64,000 bases of DNA from Berkiella sp963829835 (GTDB taxonomy: Bacteria > Pseudomonadota > Gammaproteobacteria > Berkiellales > Berkiellaceae): assembly GCA_963829835.1 (NCBI GenBank), contig CAWHKC010000002.1:62001-126000 (forward strand). The letters run 5' to 3'. A program made the position numbers and the translations under genes. The notes beneath the pieces were generated by a model. The model did not search any database and was not told the DNA's origin. It was given only the letters and a program-made list of their open reading frames with translations. This document shows, one piece after another, positions 8,921 to 17,975 of this stretch. The stretch's first letter is position 1. Each line of letters begins with the position of its first letter.

Positions 8921-10222
8921 TTATTTATACAATTTCATTGAAATTCTTTTATTTTCTGGAGTTGGCGAGCTTCGATAAGATGAAATATTTTTTTGCTGAT
9001 CACAATACCTGCTAAATAAATGGTTTTTCATTAAGGTTGTTTTTACTTCATTTCTGCTTTCCTCGTGGTTTAACGGTAATATTGCTGGTTTTTGTTCAGC
9101 AGCGCTTAGATGCACTGCGTTTAAACGATGTAAATATAAACGACTGACGGCTGTAGCAAGTAGGATTGAACTTGCATACGCTATTGCAACCAATGGTAAA
9201 TAAGTTGACAATAACACCGAAGGAAGCCAAGAAATGGGTATTGGGATAAGAGGCAAACCAGCCTGATATAATAAACTAAAATAAAGACCAAACTCTAAAG
9301 TAAAGCGAAATACTAACCAACACTTATATTTAGCAATTGAAGGGAAATTGGTTACCAATTTATCTTGAGCAAACAGTGAAATAGAGGAAGACACCTCGTT
9401 AACAAAAGTTCTTAGCAGACGATATGGTATTAAGCTAATATAGAACAGATCAAAAACAAATCTACCCAAGGACAAAGCAAGACGCTTACTTGCACTTTTC
9501 AGCTCTAGAGAGTTTTGCATGAAGTACTTTTTATCGTTAACCCAATTCCGAAACATTTGACGTAATGCAATATATTCTAATTGTATGAATTTAAATGTTT
9601 TATTTGAACCATTTAAAAAATAATAGACTTTACTTGGTTTAAAATAATCGTGTTGATTCTCCTCGCGTTTGATAATTTCTAATTCTTGAGAGACCAAGCT
9701 TTTAAGAACTTTGTCGATCCAAACTTGGTAATCCGTAATCTCATTTTTTTGTAGTTGATCTGTCTCTATACGTTGAGACAACTCATTTTTCACAAAAAGG
9801 CATAATTGAATTTCTAATATTTTACGGTAATGCTTTTGGTAATTACTTGGCAAAAATGAATCAATTGTTAATTTAGAGTTTTTTTTGGCGATTTCTCTAA
9901 AGAATGAGTCCTCAAATTCACTCGCCATTTTGTCACAATATTTAATACCATTTGACAAAGGCAATATGATCTTTCTTTTATTGGCAGTTTCACTTTGCTT
10001 AGTTTTAAAGAAATAGGACTTGAGTAATTTTAACTGTTCAAGACTCATTGTACTGGTCTTGAATGTTTTCACTTTAACTAAGTTCTCAATATAAGGAACA
10101 ATTTTCTCGCCATAATTTCTGACAAGCCATTCATCTTCACTCGAACAATTAAACATTGCTTTAAAAAATGGAAATAGCTCTGCTGGAATTGAAAAAGAAC
10201 TATTATTCACTGATTTTGGCAT
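8921..10222 (-). CDS. Hypothetical protein with C-terminal membrane hairpin, 433 aa
   Basis: I do not recognise this protein. The first ~230 residues are charged, helical and Lys/Glu/Gln-rich. Two or three hydrophobic segments follow between ~245 and 360 (around RFVFDLFYISLIPYRLL, FRFTLEFGLYFSLLYQ and WLPSVLLSTYLPLVAIAYASSILLA), then a short polar basic tail. This layout resembles several Legionella-type effectors with membrane hairpins, but that is only inference. The start at ATG 10222 is supported by AAGGTGGAGA just upstream; the longer frame from ATG 10249 lacks such a site. It lies divergent to the next gene across a 250-nt intergenic region without a convincing promoter pair. Confidence 0.7.
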   Translation of the reverse strand: MPKSVNNSSFSIPAELFPFFKAMFNCSSEDEWLVRNYGEKIVPYIENLVKVKTFKTSTMSLEQLKLLKSYFFKTKQSETANKRKIILPLSNGIKYCDKMASEFEDSFFREIAKKNSKLTIDSFLPSNYQKHYRKILEIQLCLFVKNELSQRIETDQLQKNEITDYQVWIDKVLKSLVSQELEIIKREENQHDYFKPSKVYYFLNGSNKTFKFIQLEYIALRQMFRNWVNDKKYFMQNSLELKSASKRLALSLGRFVFDLFYISLIPYRLLRTFVNEVSSSISLFAQDKLVTNFPSIAKYKCWLVFRFTLEFGLYFSLLYQAGLPLIPIPISWLPSVLLSTYLPLVAIAYASSILLATAVSRLYLHRLNAVHLSAAEQKPAILPLNHEESRNEVKTTLMKNHLFSRYCDQQKNISSYRSSPTPENKRISMKLYK

Positions 10223-10472
10223 AGGTCTCCACCTTATTGATACAGCCATTTCATTCAGAGAATGTACAACAATATGACCGATATCTAATCATAAGTATAG
10301 ATTTTTGAATTAAACAATCTACTGTTTAAAATTGCTGGTGATTAAATATACAATTTCATGACCATTTCATAGATATTTAGGCGACCCCAAAGCAAACATC
10401 ATTGTTTTAAATTCTTGAACATTTTATGATGAATTGTTAGCTATGCATTTTGAAATTACGAGGAGTATCACT

Positions 10473-12401
10473 ATGTTACCTGGAGTACAAACACAACTAC
10501 AAATACTAACAGGTCTTGAATTGCAACTACAAAAGGCTGCTCTCCTTGATAATGATAAAGCGTTTTTCAATTTATTAGAAACGATTAAAAAAATATACAA
10601 AGGACACATTCCAAGAGAGAAGGTATGCCAGTTATTTCATAATCAGAGGGTTAGCCTTATTTCTTCAATTATTGCAAAAACTGACCCAGTCAATTTTACG
10701 AAGCATGATGACGACTCACCTAGAGCTAAAATAATTTTTGAGATATTAAATGTCTTGAAAGAAGCAGATATCAACATCGATAATCTTAATGATGTTCAGA
10801 GGATATATATTCTTCAAACACCTTCATTTGGTTCATCAAATACTAAATCTCTAACAATTAACCCAACTAACAATTCCCCAACGCCAATTCAAAGTGTTCA
10901 TGAATGGGCCACCGCTAATAATGCAGGTAAAATCTATAACCACCCTTTAGTTCAACAAACTGTTTATATTGAGCAAATTCAAGATCTCTTTTCTGCTGGC
11001 GATATACTTTCCGCAAGAGATTTATATGCCTCCGTTAAGGATGATTTACCGTTGAAAGATAAGCGAGTTTTTAATTTAGATCTTGCTTTAAGGCTATTCA
11101 GTCAAGGACGATTACCAGGGGCTCATCCCTTTGTTCAAGGACCCAGACTTCCGAACTACGTCATTGATAAGCTTTTTAACAATCTCCTAGAGATTGACCA
11201 TATCGGCTTATTTGATATGCGCTCTAATCCTTTGCAGCCCATTTCAATATTTTACATTGTGAAGAACAATAATCAATTTGCCAAATCACAAAGATCACTG
11301 AGCTTTCGTTTATATGATGCAGTATTAACTTTATCCAAAGAAAAAGTTGATCCAACTAACGTTAGATTAAAAGCAACTGATCTATTGGATGACTATTTTG
11401 ACTCCATTACTGGTAATGAGAAAACAGTAGCTTGTGCTTCTGATCTCCTTGCTTTTGCATTAGAAAATTGGGCTAAACAAGGACCGGCCAATCATGTGAT
11501 GAATAAAGATAGAAAAGAAATTGTTAAATATTTATTAGAAAGAGGCGCTCGCATGGTGCCAAATGCAGCGCATTATCAAATATTAATTACGATTGATGCC
11601 GGCAATAGTGAATTATTTGTTTATCATGGTGTCACTGAGCCTTTTGGAAAGTTACCAGCACCTGTTCCAGTTACCAGATTTAACGATCAAAAACAAATCT
11701 TAGATCAGGCTTTTAGTTGCATTACATCAACAACTCAACCGATTCAAATTCCTGATCAATCTATCGTAAAATCTTTATGCAGAAGTGCAAGTTCACAATG
11801 CTATTCTGCTAATGATTTGGTTACTAAAATTGAATTATTAGATCCAAATCACATACCTCCTTTAGATACATTTTCCAGACAAGCTATAACGCATTCAATT
11901 AGATATATTTTAGAATATGATCTTGTTGCTGATTTAGATACCATTCAACCTGGAACGTATGCGCTCTCATTTATGGATCCAAAAACGCATGCTCCATTTG
12001 ATTTATATCAATTTATCATGGATGAAAAACAACTTCAGATTGGGTATATGATGGCGTTGCGTGATGAAGAATTATTATCTAATTATGCATCCATAAAAGC
12101 AATGTTAAGTAAGGATCCACGTACGAAGGAAGAATTGCAAAAATTAGAAAAGCTATCAATCCCGATGCAACATGGAGAACATCGACATACCTTGCCCAAT
12201 ATGAGAGATTTTTTAAGAAAAAATCCGGATGTGGGTTCAAGTATGCTTAGCCATCTTGATCCCTCTGAACTTGTTTTGGGCCCAACGCACGTTGTTTCGA
12301 CAGCAAGGCTCAAAACGATTGCAACTGAAAATGTTGGAAAAGTTGCACATCCACCAGAAAAAAAAGGTAAAGATGCCTCTAAAAAAGACCATGAAAAATA
12401 A
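10473..12401 (+). CDS. Large helical repeat-like hypothetical protein, 642 aa
   Basis: I do not recognise this protein. It is soluble and predicted largely alpha-helical. One ankyrin-like unit can be seen (KEIVKYLLERGARMVPNAAHY, around residue 350), and nearby helices may form a degenerate solenoid. The C-terminus is a Lys-rich run. ATG 10473 is chosen because AGGAG lies 7 nt upstream; TTG 10434 and ATG 10443 are further upstream without a better site. The next gene starts 40-70 nt downstream on the same strand, so the two are probably cotranscribed. Architecture and genomic setting suggest an effector-type protein, without proof. Confidence 0.7.
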   Translation: MLPGVQTQLQILTGLELQLQKAALLDNDKAFFNLLETIKKIYKGHIPREKVCQLFHNQRVSLISSIIAKTDPVNFTKHDDDSPRAKIIFEILNVLKEADINIDNLNDVQRIYILQTPSFGSSNTKSLTINPTNNSPTPIQSVHEWATANNAGKIYNHPLVQQTVYIEQIQDLFSAGDILSARDLYASVKDDLPLKDKRVFNLDLALRLFSQGRLPGAHPFVQGPRLPNYVIDKLFNNLLEIDHIGLFDMRSNPLQPISIFYIVKNNNQFAKSQRSLSFRLYDAVLTLSKEKVDPTNVRLKATDLLDDYFDSITGNEKTVACASDLLAFALENWAKQGPANHVMNKDRKEIVKYLLERGARMVPNAAHYQILITIDAGNSELFVYHGVTEPFGKLPAPVPVTRFNDQKQILDQAFSCITSTTQPIQIPDQSIVKSLCRSASSQCYSANDLVTKIELLDPNHIPPLDTFSRQAITHSIRYILEYDLVADLDTIQPGTYALSFMDPKTHAPFDLYQFIMDEKQLQIGYMMALRDEELLSNYASIKAMLSKDPRTKEELQKLEKLSIPMQHGEHRHTLPNMRDFLRKNPDVGSSMLSHLDPSELVLGPTHVVSTARLKTIATENVGKVAHPPEKKGKDASKKDHEK

Positions 12402-12468
12402 AGAGGTTTACTGACCTATCACCTAACATTGCAAATTATCCTTGATTGCGCTAAAAGTCCCTCATGCA

Positions 12469-13008
12469 ATGGGTGGGATGGATTCTATACTGATGGATCT
12501 TATCTTTAGTTCAGATGGTTCCACTGTACCAGTTATGTATAATAGAAAACCCGATGATAAAAGCAGTAAGAATGTTGGCGGGAATTCCTTTACCATCGAT
12601 ATGCGTCAGTTCGGAGATCTTAATGATCCCAAAAATGTAACTGGTAGAGCAAAAGCTCAACTTGCATTGAAAGCATTGAGCAATATGATCATAAATGCCG
12701 AATTAGCGCATACGCCTCATGCTAAACCACTCTCATTATCTAGTAGTGGGGATTCAAAATTATCATCAATGATTGATGACAATATGTTACAACGCTTACA
12801 AGCAAATATGTATCGCTTTGAAGCTAAAGGGGTTCAAGTTTTTCTTAATGGTATGCAAATCTTAAACCCAGCTATGAGCATTGGGCTTTCTTCTACTCCT
12901 CAAAAACAGACGCAAATCGATCCTTTTGAAATTGCTGAGAAAGGACCCCAAAAATCAAAACCATGGGATGTACCAAAAGTTCCAAAACCACCAGGTTCTA
13001 GTCAATAG
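12469..13008 (+). CDS. Hypothetical protein with Pro/Lys-rich tail
   Basis: I do not recognise this ~179-residue protein. It has no membrane segment. A moderately conserved-looking core (GGNSFTIDMRQFGDLND, then helices around AKAQLALKALSNMIINAE) is followed by a low-complexity C-terminus rich in Pro and Lys (PWDVPKVPKPPGSSQ). The start is uncertain: TTG 12442, ATG 12469, ATG 12478 and ATG 12493 are all in frame and none has a well-spaced ribosome site. Translation could be coupled to the long gene upstream. It ends 1 nt before a convergent acetyltransferase gene. Confidence 0.6.
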   Translation: MGGMDSILMDLIFSSDGSTVPVMYNRKPDDKSSKNVGGNSFTIDMRQFGDLNDPKNVTGRAKAQLALKALSNMIINAELAHTPHAKPLSLSSSGDSKLSSMIDDNMLQRLQANMYRFEAKGVQVFLNGMQILNPAMSIGLSSTPQKQTQIDPFEIAEKGPQKSKPWDVPKVPKPPGSSQ

Positions 13009-13009
13009 T

Positions 13010-13471
13010 TCAACTGTTGATTATGCCTTGGGTTTGGTTTTCTTCGTTAAAATACTTTACAAAAAAAGTCTTAGTTAGTTTTGGATTTTTTTTATTGATT
13101 CTGACGAATTCTTGCTCATACCCACATTTTTTGTAAAAATCTGGCGCTTGAAAGGCGTTCGTTACCAAATTGATATTATTGAATCCTTTACCATCAAAAC
13201 GATTTTCAAGATCTTTTAGTAATTTTGTTCCATAACCTTTACCGCGAAAAGTTTTGTCAACCCATAAATCCATGATGTAAATCTCAGCAAAACAGGTAAA
13301 TGCATTTAAAACCCCAATAGCTTCCTTTTTTTCATCAAACAAAACTAGAGCAAAAGGTTTATAGTTCACATCAATGCCATGGCTTGCTTCATAAGCGACG
13401 AGATCTTTTCGCATTTTTTCTTCAATTTCAGCGTTGAGTTTATCGACAAATTCTATTTTCACGTTATTCAT
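13010..13471 (-). CDS. GNAT acetyltransferase (paralogue of the gene at 30.2 kb)
   Basis: This is a single GNAT domain of 153 residues. The acetyl-CoA pyrophosphate loop is FRGKGYGTKLL (motif A, R/K-G-K-G-Y-G), preceded by the IMDLWVDK strand; the C-terminal QAPDFYKKCGYE matches the Y-x-x-x-G-F/Y end of the fold. The substrate is unknown. It is clearly paralogous to the protein at 30173-30607 over the whole length, for example GYG-KLL..LEN-F-GKGF-NIN and AFQAPDFYKKCGY are shared, with a longer C-terminal tail here. ATG 13471 has a GCGGGA-like site. It marks the left edge of an acetyltransferase-rich region. Confidence 0.9.
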   Translation of the reverse strand: MNNVKIEFVDKLNAEIEEKMRKDLVAYEASHGIDVNYKPFALVLFDEKKEAIGVLNAFTCFAEIYIMDLWVDKTFRGKGYGTKLLKDLENRFDGKGFNNINLVTNAFQAPDFYKKCGYEQEFVRINKKNPKLTKTFFVKYFNEENQTQGIINS

Positions 13472-13573
13472 TTATCCCGCCATAGTTATTAGACTTACAA
13501 ATATGTTCCCGAAACGAATGCAGTTTCTATTGTTATAATGTATTGAGTATCAATCATTCTAATTGGAGATTCT

Positions 13574-13966
13574 ATGAATTATTCACTCTTCTGGGCGAGA
13601 CTTCTAGGATTTTATATAGTGATCCTTTGTGCTTGGGCTTTTTTAAATGTCAAAAATCTTCAACCGATGATACTTGAATTAACCACTAACCATGGTGTTT
13701 CAATGCTGGTTGGGATTTTCACGATATTTCTGGGCTTGGCAATCGCGGTGAGTCATTCCATTTGGAGAGGATGGCCAATCGTTGTTACCCTGATTGGTTA
13801 TTGGATTATTATCAAAGGCTCCGTATTTTTGTTTTTCCCCCACCTTATCAATAATATAATGGCTTACTGGCAAGGTAAAAATATGATGTTCGCACCCATT
13901 CCTGCATTGTTGATAGGATTGTATTTATTGTATTGCGGATATTTCGGCGAGCAAAAAGTAGATTAA
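13574..13966 (+). CDS. Small integral membrane protein, four helices
   Basis: At 130 residues this is almost entirely hydrophobic, with four membrane segments (roughly 5-25, 40-60, 68-90 and 103-122). No signal-peptide cleavage site is evident. It looks like one of the small conserved inner-membrane proteins of unknown role, and I assign no function. GGAG lies 6 nt before ATG 13574. It is the only plus-strand gene in a long minus-strand stretch, and ends just before a terminator that faces the other way. Confidence 0.75.
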   Translation: MNYSLFWARLLGFYIVILCAWAFLNVKNLQPMILELTTNHGVSMLVGIFTIFLGLAIAVSHSIWRGWPIVVTLIGYWIIIKGSVFLFFPHLINNIMAYWQGKNMMFAPIPALLIGLYLLYCGYFGEQKVD

Positions 13967-13971
13967 AGATT

Positions 13972-14006
13972 AAAAAAAGCGAGAGGGATTATAAAATCTC
14001 TCTCGC
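13972..14006 (-). terminator. Rho-independent terminator for the minus-strand gene at 14015
   Basis: On the minus strand a 10-bp stem (13997-14006 with 13979-13988, one G-U pair) and an 8-nt loop are followed by seven T residues (13978-13972). It lies just after the stop at 14015. Opposite-strand use is less likely because no T-run follows on the plus strand. Confidence 0.85.
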
Positions 14007-14014
14007 TGTATGGT

Positions 14015-14647
14015 CTACATGGATTTTGAACGAGCTCTATGTATTTCTTCTACTTGAGTTGCCATCGTTCCAACTTGACTAGACATAGTAGTCGTATGAC
14101 CTTGAATAATTTGAAGTGTTCTTCCATGAGCGTCAATAACACTTCCTCTTGCAGTCAAACCATTAATCTTTTCACTTAATTCTCTAGAATAATTTCTAAA
14201 CCCCTCAACTACTGCTTCTCTAACTCCCTCTACTCTTGCAGAAAGTGCTATAATAGCACCTGTGTTAGCGACTGTTGCTTTTCTATTATCATCTAAGCCT
14301 GTGGTTAACTTTTGAATTTGATCTGAGAGCGTCGTCATGGTCCGATCATAATTACCTGCTGCTAGTGTAAAATTTCTTATCTGAGTCATTGTTTTAGCAT
14401 CTTCATCTGCTTTTGCTTTATCCTTCTTATTAGAAGTGCGATTCCAAAAATATCCGCCTACAAAATAGACACCCAAAAAGGTCCCCAGTCCAGCAAAAAA
14501 AGTATTGAAAGGACTGCTGCGCCAATTTTCCGCTACCCAATTAACAAGAGGACTTAGCCATGAACTTAAAAAACCTTCTATTGTTTTCATAACAGGTTCT
14601 TTAGCAGTCCACGAAAAGCTTGGTAAAATATCTGCCCACGCCATCAT
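14015..14647 (-). CDS. Membrane-anchored coiled-coil protein
   Basis: At 210 residues, it begins with an amphipathic or hydrophobic region and one membrane segment (around residues 45-70, FFAGLGTFLGVYFVGGYFW). A Lys/Asp-rich linker and a long heptad-like helix follow (TTLSDQIQKLTTGLDDN, ALSARVEGVREAVVEGF, MSSQVGTMATQVEEIH), reminiscent of chemoreceptor-type or t-SNARE-like helices though no signalling hairpin is visible. Function unknown. ATG 14647 is preceded by AAGGGAG; the frame extends upstream without another good site. The same plan, an N-terminal membrane segment then a coiled coil, is seen at 25268-26083. It ends in a strong terminator. Confidence 0.7.
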   Translation of the reverse strand: MMAWADILPSFSWTAKEPVMKTIEGFLSSWLSPLVNWVAENWRSSPFNTFFAGLGTFLGVYFVGGYFWNRTSNKKDKAKADEDAKTMTQIRNFTLAAGNYDRTMTTLSDQIQKLTTGLDDNRKATVANTGAIIALSARVEGVREAVVEGFRNYSRELSEKINGLTARGSVIDAHGRTLQIIQGHTTTMSSQVGTMATQVEEIHRARSKSM

Positions 14648-14715
14648 AATTCTCCCTTCTATTTCGCTAAAATGTATTTGAAACAAAACACATAGCCTTT
14701 TATCACAACTTTTTA

Positions 14716-15192
14716 TTAAATCAAAGTACTAAGAGAAAAAGCCATAACACTAACCGGAAAGCAATTCAGTTCATCTTCTCCAATGAGTTTCCAACCTAAT
14801 TTCTTGTACCAATAAGGTAAGGTTTCATCAAACGTTAAAAGATAAAGTTCTGGATATCCCAGGATTTGAGCTTTTTTGGTGATGGTGGCAATGAGTTGTT
14901 CTCCGATGCCTTGAGAACGATAATTTGGTTCAACATATAAAGAACCAAGCCATGGTGAGAGATCATCACGAATGCCGTCATTTGATCTTAAACAACACAT
15001 CCCAATGGGCTTGTTTTCAGACAAAGCAACATACGCAAGTGGTAATTGATTATCATTTAAATGCTCCATCAGTTTTCTTTGTGCTCTTTCTACACTTGCA
15101 TTTGGATTGAACTGTTCCCAAGTTTTAAATGCCCACTCTGCCAATAAAGGTACATGGGGATGATTTTTAAGATAATCAATAATTATATTCAT
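14716..15192 (-). CDS. GNAT acetyltransferase
   Basis: This 158-residue GNAT protein has the motif A loop YRSQGIGEQLIATI after the strand LGSLYVEPN, and ends with PYWYKKLGWKLIG, the fold's characteristic Y-K-K-L-G-W. Small-molecule acetylation (amine or aminoglycoside-type substrate) is possible, but the sequence does not define it. Its ATG overlaps the stop of the upstream phosphotransferase by ATGA, and that gene overlaps the amidotransferase in the same way. The three genes at 14716-16867 therefore form a translationally coupled unit. Confidence 0.9.
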   Translation of the reverse strand: MNIIIDYLKNHPHVPLLAEWAFKTWEQFNPNASVERAQRKLMEHLNDNQLPLAYVALSENKPIGMCCLRSNDGIRDDLSPWLGSLYVEPNYRSQGIGEQLIATITKKAQILGYPELYLLTFDETLPYWYKKLGWKLIGEDELNCFPVSVMAFSLSTLI

Positions 15193-16160
15193 TTTTTCAA
15201 CCGTGAATATTCTTCAACAAGCTTTTTTATTATGGATTTATCTTTTCTTTCTTTTTCTTTATCTACGATGGGTTTTGTGTTTTGGTTAAATTGAATGCCA
15301 TTCTCACAAGTCCAAGAGATCACATTTAATAACGCATACAGTGTAACGCGTGCTCTTTGCGCATCATCTAGACCAAGTTCGTCCATCACAGCATTGGTAT
15401 AGACTTCACCATGATGTGTACCAAACCAGCTTAATTTTATTCTACCAATGGCTTCCAAAGGGTCGCCTTGAGTGAGGCCATCTAAATCGACTAACCCGTT
15501 AAAAGCGCCCTCTTTTATCATCACGTTCTTAGAACAAATATCACCGTAATACATAACAGGCTTAACAGAATCAAAGTAAGCTTTATTCTCTTGATAAAGA
15601 TTGTCAGCAAGTTGTGATAGTTGCTCATCCATAACGCAAGTCTTTTTACCACGCTCTTTTGATTCTTCAATCCATATTTTCATTCTTTGGGTCCATGAAT
15701 CACTCAAGTCATTATCGCCCCCTCCCCAAACAACACCGTACTTTTCAGTGGTGGGAAGTGTTTGCACTTTTTTGAAGATGGATGCTATTTCCTTTGCCAA
15801 GTCTTTTAACTGAGCATCACTAAAATTGTCGATAACTTGACCTAAATCTTTTCCTTCGATTTTATTTTGGATCTGATAGCAAATGGGAACTTCAGTTTGA
15901 GTATAATCTTCTTCCAAAATATCAGGTACTTTTATTCCAAGAGATTTTAACTGTGGAATATGATCGTGGGAACCCATTAAATATTTTTTATCAGGACTCA
16001 AACGAACTATCACTTCCTTTTCATTCAAGCCAACATCATAAACTTCATTGCAGATACCAATGGTCATACGCCTAATAAAGGTGGGGATCTCTCCAAAATA
16101 ATTAAGTATAATGGTATGAACGGCTTTTTTATGTGTTTGTTCAGAACTTTCATTCATCAT
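15189..16160 (-). CDS. APH-family phosphotransferase
   Basis: This is a 323-residue kinase of the aminoglycoside/choline/homoserine phosphotransferase fold. The catalytic loop reads YYGDICSKNVMI (Asp and Asn kept; Tyr instead of the usual His of HGDxxxxN). The metal-binding segment is LVDLDG. An N-terminal lobe carries EVIVRL with the probable ATP-binding region. It could phosphorylate an aminoglycoside, a macrolide or an unrelated small molecule; the sequence does not say which. ATG 16160 overlaps the upstream amidotransferase stop (ATGA), and its own stop overlaps the GNAT start, so coexpression of the three is expected. Confidence 0.88.
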   Translation of the reverse strand: MMNESSEQTHKKAVHTIILNYFGEIPTFIRRMTIGICNEVYDVGLNEKEVIVRLSPDKKYLMGSHDHIPQLKSLGIKVPDILEEDYTQTEVPICYQIQNKIEGKDLGQVIDNFSDAQLKDLAKEIASIFKKVQTLPTTEKYGVVWGGGDNDLSDSWTQRMKIWIEESKERGKKTCVMDEQLSQLADNLYQENKAYFDSVKPVMYYGDICSKNVMIKEGAFNGLVDLDGLTQGDPLEAIGRIKLSWFGTHHGEVYTNAVMDELGLDDAQRARVTLYALLNVISWTCENGIQFNQNTKPIVDKEKERKDKSIIKKLVEEYSRLKK

Positions 16161-16867
16161 TTGTAAATTAAATCCGATGTTGCAGTGTGTACTATTCTGT
16201 TAAGGAATTTATACATCAATTTATTAATCCCCTCATAATCATAATTCATTAAATCTTCAGGTTGTTGCGTAAACCGACTGGGCTTTAAATCATTTTGACA
16301 TGCCTTTATCATTGTTTTCATACCATCTAAAGTAATTTCCAAATGACATTGAAAGCCCACAATATTTGGTGCATAACGTATAATTTGGCGCGGGCAACCT
16401 TCACTAAAAGCAAGAATTTCTGAATTCTCTGTTAGTCCTGGCATATCGTTATGCCAATGGATAACGGGAAAGTGATTAGGCAACAGTTGAAAAAGGGGAT
16501 CCTGCATGCCTTCCTTGGTTAGCGATATAGGAAAAACGCCAACTTCTTTTTCTGGGCTCTTCTCAGTTTTAGATCCTAGAGCCTCTCCAATCAATTGCGC
16601 ACCTAAGCAAAATCCTAAAATAATTTTGTTTTGATTTATCGACTGCTTTATTAATGAAATTTCATCTTTAAGATAGGGATCTTTCTCGATTTCTAATGGG
16701 CTTTGAGGACCACCCATTACAATTAAAAAATCAAAGTCTGACGTTTTTAAACAATTTTCGCCTTTGTACGGCTTGCAAATAGTAAAATGATGATGATTGT
16801 CTAATGCCCAATTTTCAATCACACCCGGTGTTTCAAAATCTGCATGCATAATGCACAGAATATTCAT
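16157..16867 (-). CDS. Class I glutamine amidotransferase-like protein
   Basis: At 236 residues this matches the stand-alone GATase1 family (GuaA N-terminal-like). The nucleophile elbow is GFCLGAQLIGEALG, the catalytic His lies in GFQCHLEIT with an adjacent Glu, and HWHND is also family-typical. Such proteins hydrolyse glutamine or gamma-glutamyl compounds; free-standing members are often peptidases or detoxifying hydrolases. It is the first gene of a coupled three-gene unit with a phosphotransferase and an acetyltransferase. ATG 16867 is used. Confidence 0.9.
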   Translation of the reverse strand: MNILCIMHADFETPGVIENWALDNHHHFTICKPYKGENCLKTSDFDFLIVMGGPQSPLEIEKDPYLKDEISLIKQSINQNKIILGFCLGAQLIGEALGSKTEKSPEKEVGVFPISLTKEGMQDPLFQLLPNHFPVIHWHNDMPGLTENSEILAFSEGCPRQIIRYAPNIVGFQCHLEITLDGMKTMIKACQNDLKPSRFTQQPEDLMNYDYEGINKLMYKFLNRIVHTATSDLIYK

Positions 16868-17002
16868 GTATGCTATTCCTTTAGTTCTTTTTTACTAAGT
16901 TAACCACCTATGGATTAAAAATCAATGCCCGATTTTCGGCGGCGGCGATTAATGAATCGAGTATAATAATAACTAAGCTAAAAAAATTACTTGTAGGGTA
17001 AC

Positions 17003-17223
17003 GTGATTACGTCAAAAGTTAAAAGAGAATATTATCAGGCATTGCTTAACAAAACGACTATGAGGGTGTTTTCTTTGTGGGCGTGAAAACAACCGGTGCA
17101 AATCCATTAGCGCTGATTATCCCTTGTCACCGTGTCATCAATAGCAATGGTGAACTTGGTGGTTATGGTGGTGGTTTAACACGCAAGGAGTGGCTGATTA
17201 ATCATGAAAAAAAATCAATCTAA
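17003..17223 (+). pseudogene. ada: Remnant of ada: N-terminal part fused to C-terminal methyltransferase end, frameshifted
   Basis: From GTG 17003 the reading REYYQALLNK matches the start of Ada-type proteins. After loss of one A in the run at 17051-17054 the frame moves to DYEGVFFVGVKTTG, the rest of the Ada N-terminal motif. This runs straight into ANPLALIIPCHRVINSNGELGGYGGGL, the C-terminal O6-alkylguanine methyltransferase active site with PCHRV. The Ada cysteine cluster, the DNA-binding part and the start of the methyltransferase domain are missing. One large deletion (junction near 17098-17100) and one frameshift therefore inactivated it. The end overlaps the convergent GNAT gene by 9 nt. 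TATAAT at 16962-16967 may be the old promoter. Confidence 0.85.
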
Positions 17224-17712
17224 AATCTTTGCCATTAAGTGTTCATCGATATAATTGTTATCGCCTTCTCTGATAAAATATTTTTTCAATACGCCTTCAA
17301 GTTCAAAACCCAGCTTTTGATAAAATTTGATAGCTTTTGGATTGTCGGCTTCGGCGCATAAGTCAATTCTTTTCACACCTTCTACTTTAAGTTTACTTAT
17401 TAATTCATTCAAGAATTTCGTACCGATCCCCTGTCCATGGAATGCAGGATGAGTAGCCAGCGACCCTAATGAAACTACATGATGCGCACGGCGCTTTAAT
17501 CTCATAACAATACAAGTAGCAACTACATGGGTTTCCCCCTCATAGACATACATATCACCACTTTGTAACAATTCATTAAAAAGTGGTTTAAATTGTTCTT
17601 TGTCCATTATTTCAAAATTGAGATAAGGATTGACAGATTCATGCATGTAGATTCTATGAAGGGCATCGAAATCTGCGATTGTGGCTTTACGTAATAAGAA
17701 ATTTGATTTCAT
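17215..17712 (-). CDS. GNAT acetyltransferase
   Basis: This 165-residue single GNAT domain has the motif A loop FHGQGIGTKFL preceded by LGSLATHPA, then KRIDLCAEADNPKAIKFYQKLGFELEG, a textbook GNAT C-terminus. It resembles RimI/YhhY-like N-acetyltransferases, with unknown substrate. A strong GGAGG lies 6 nt before ATG 17712. Its 3' end abuts the ada remnant, and its promoter side abuts the inverted-repeat element at 17745-17975. Confidence 0.92.
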   Translation of the reverse strand: MKSNFLLRKATIADFDALHRIYMHESVNPYLNFEIMDKEQFKPLFNELLQSGDMYVYEGETHVVATCIVMRLKRRAHHVVSLGSLATHPAFHGQGIGTKFLNELISKLKVEGVKRIDLCAEADNPKAIKFYQKLGFELEGVLKKYFIREGDNNYIDEHLMAKILD

Positions 17713-17744
17713 TTGTTACCTCCATCTAGAGCAGTATCTTCTTT

Positions 17745-17975
17745 TAGCAGCAAAGCTGCGTAGGATATTAGCCCCTTGTGTAAGCATAGAGCCGATAGGC
17801 GAAATGCTGGAACATGGGGGAAAAATGCACCACCCCACTCCCCCCTCTTTTCTTCAAGCCGCGGAAGCGCCGCGGCTTGAAGAAAAGAGGGGGGAGTGGG
17901 GAATTTTTTTACCCCGCGTTCCGTCGCTAAGAGCTCCTCCACACGGGGCTAATATCCTACGCCACTACGTGGCTG
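17745..17975. repeat. Inverted-repeat element, copy 1, with a perfect 32-bp palindromic core
   Basis: Terminal inverted repeats of 23 nt (17758-17780 and 17940-17962, one mismatch) enclose a core hairpin with a perfect 32-bp stem (17833-17864 with 17870-17901) and a 5-nt loop. Flanking A- and T-runs extend the pairing imperfectly. Small hairpins (GCAGCAAAGCTGC; GCCACTACGTGGC) sit at the outer edges. It has no coding capacity. It is MITE- or REP-like. A degenerate second copy lies at 21043-21182. The stop codon of the neighbouring GNAT gene (17965) is supplied by the element's edge. Confidence 0.85.
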
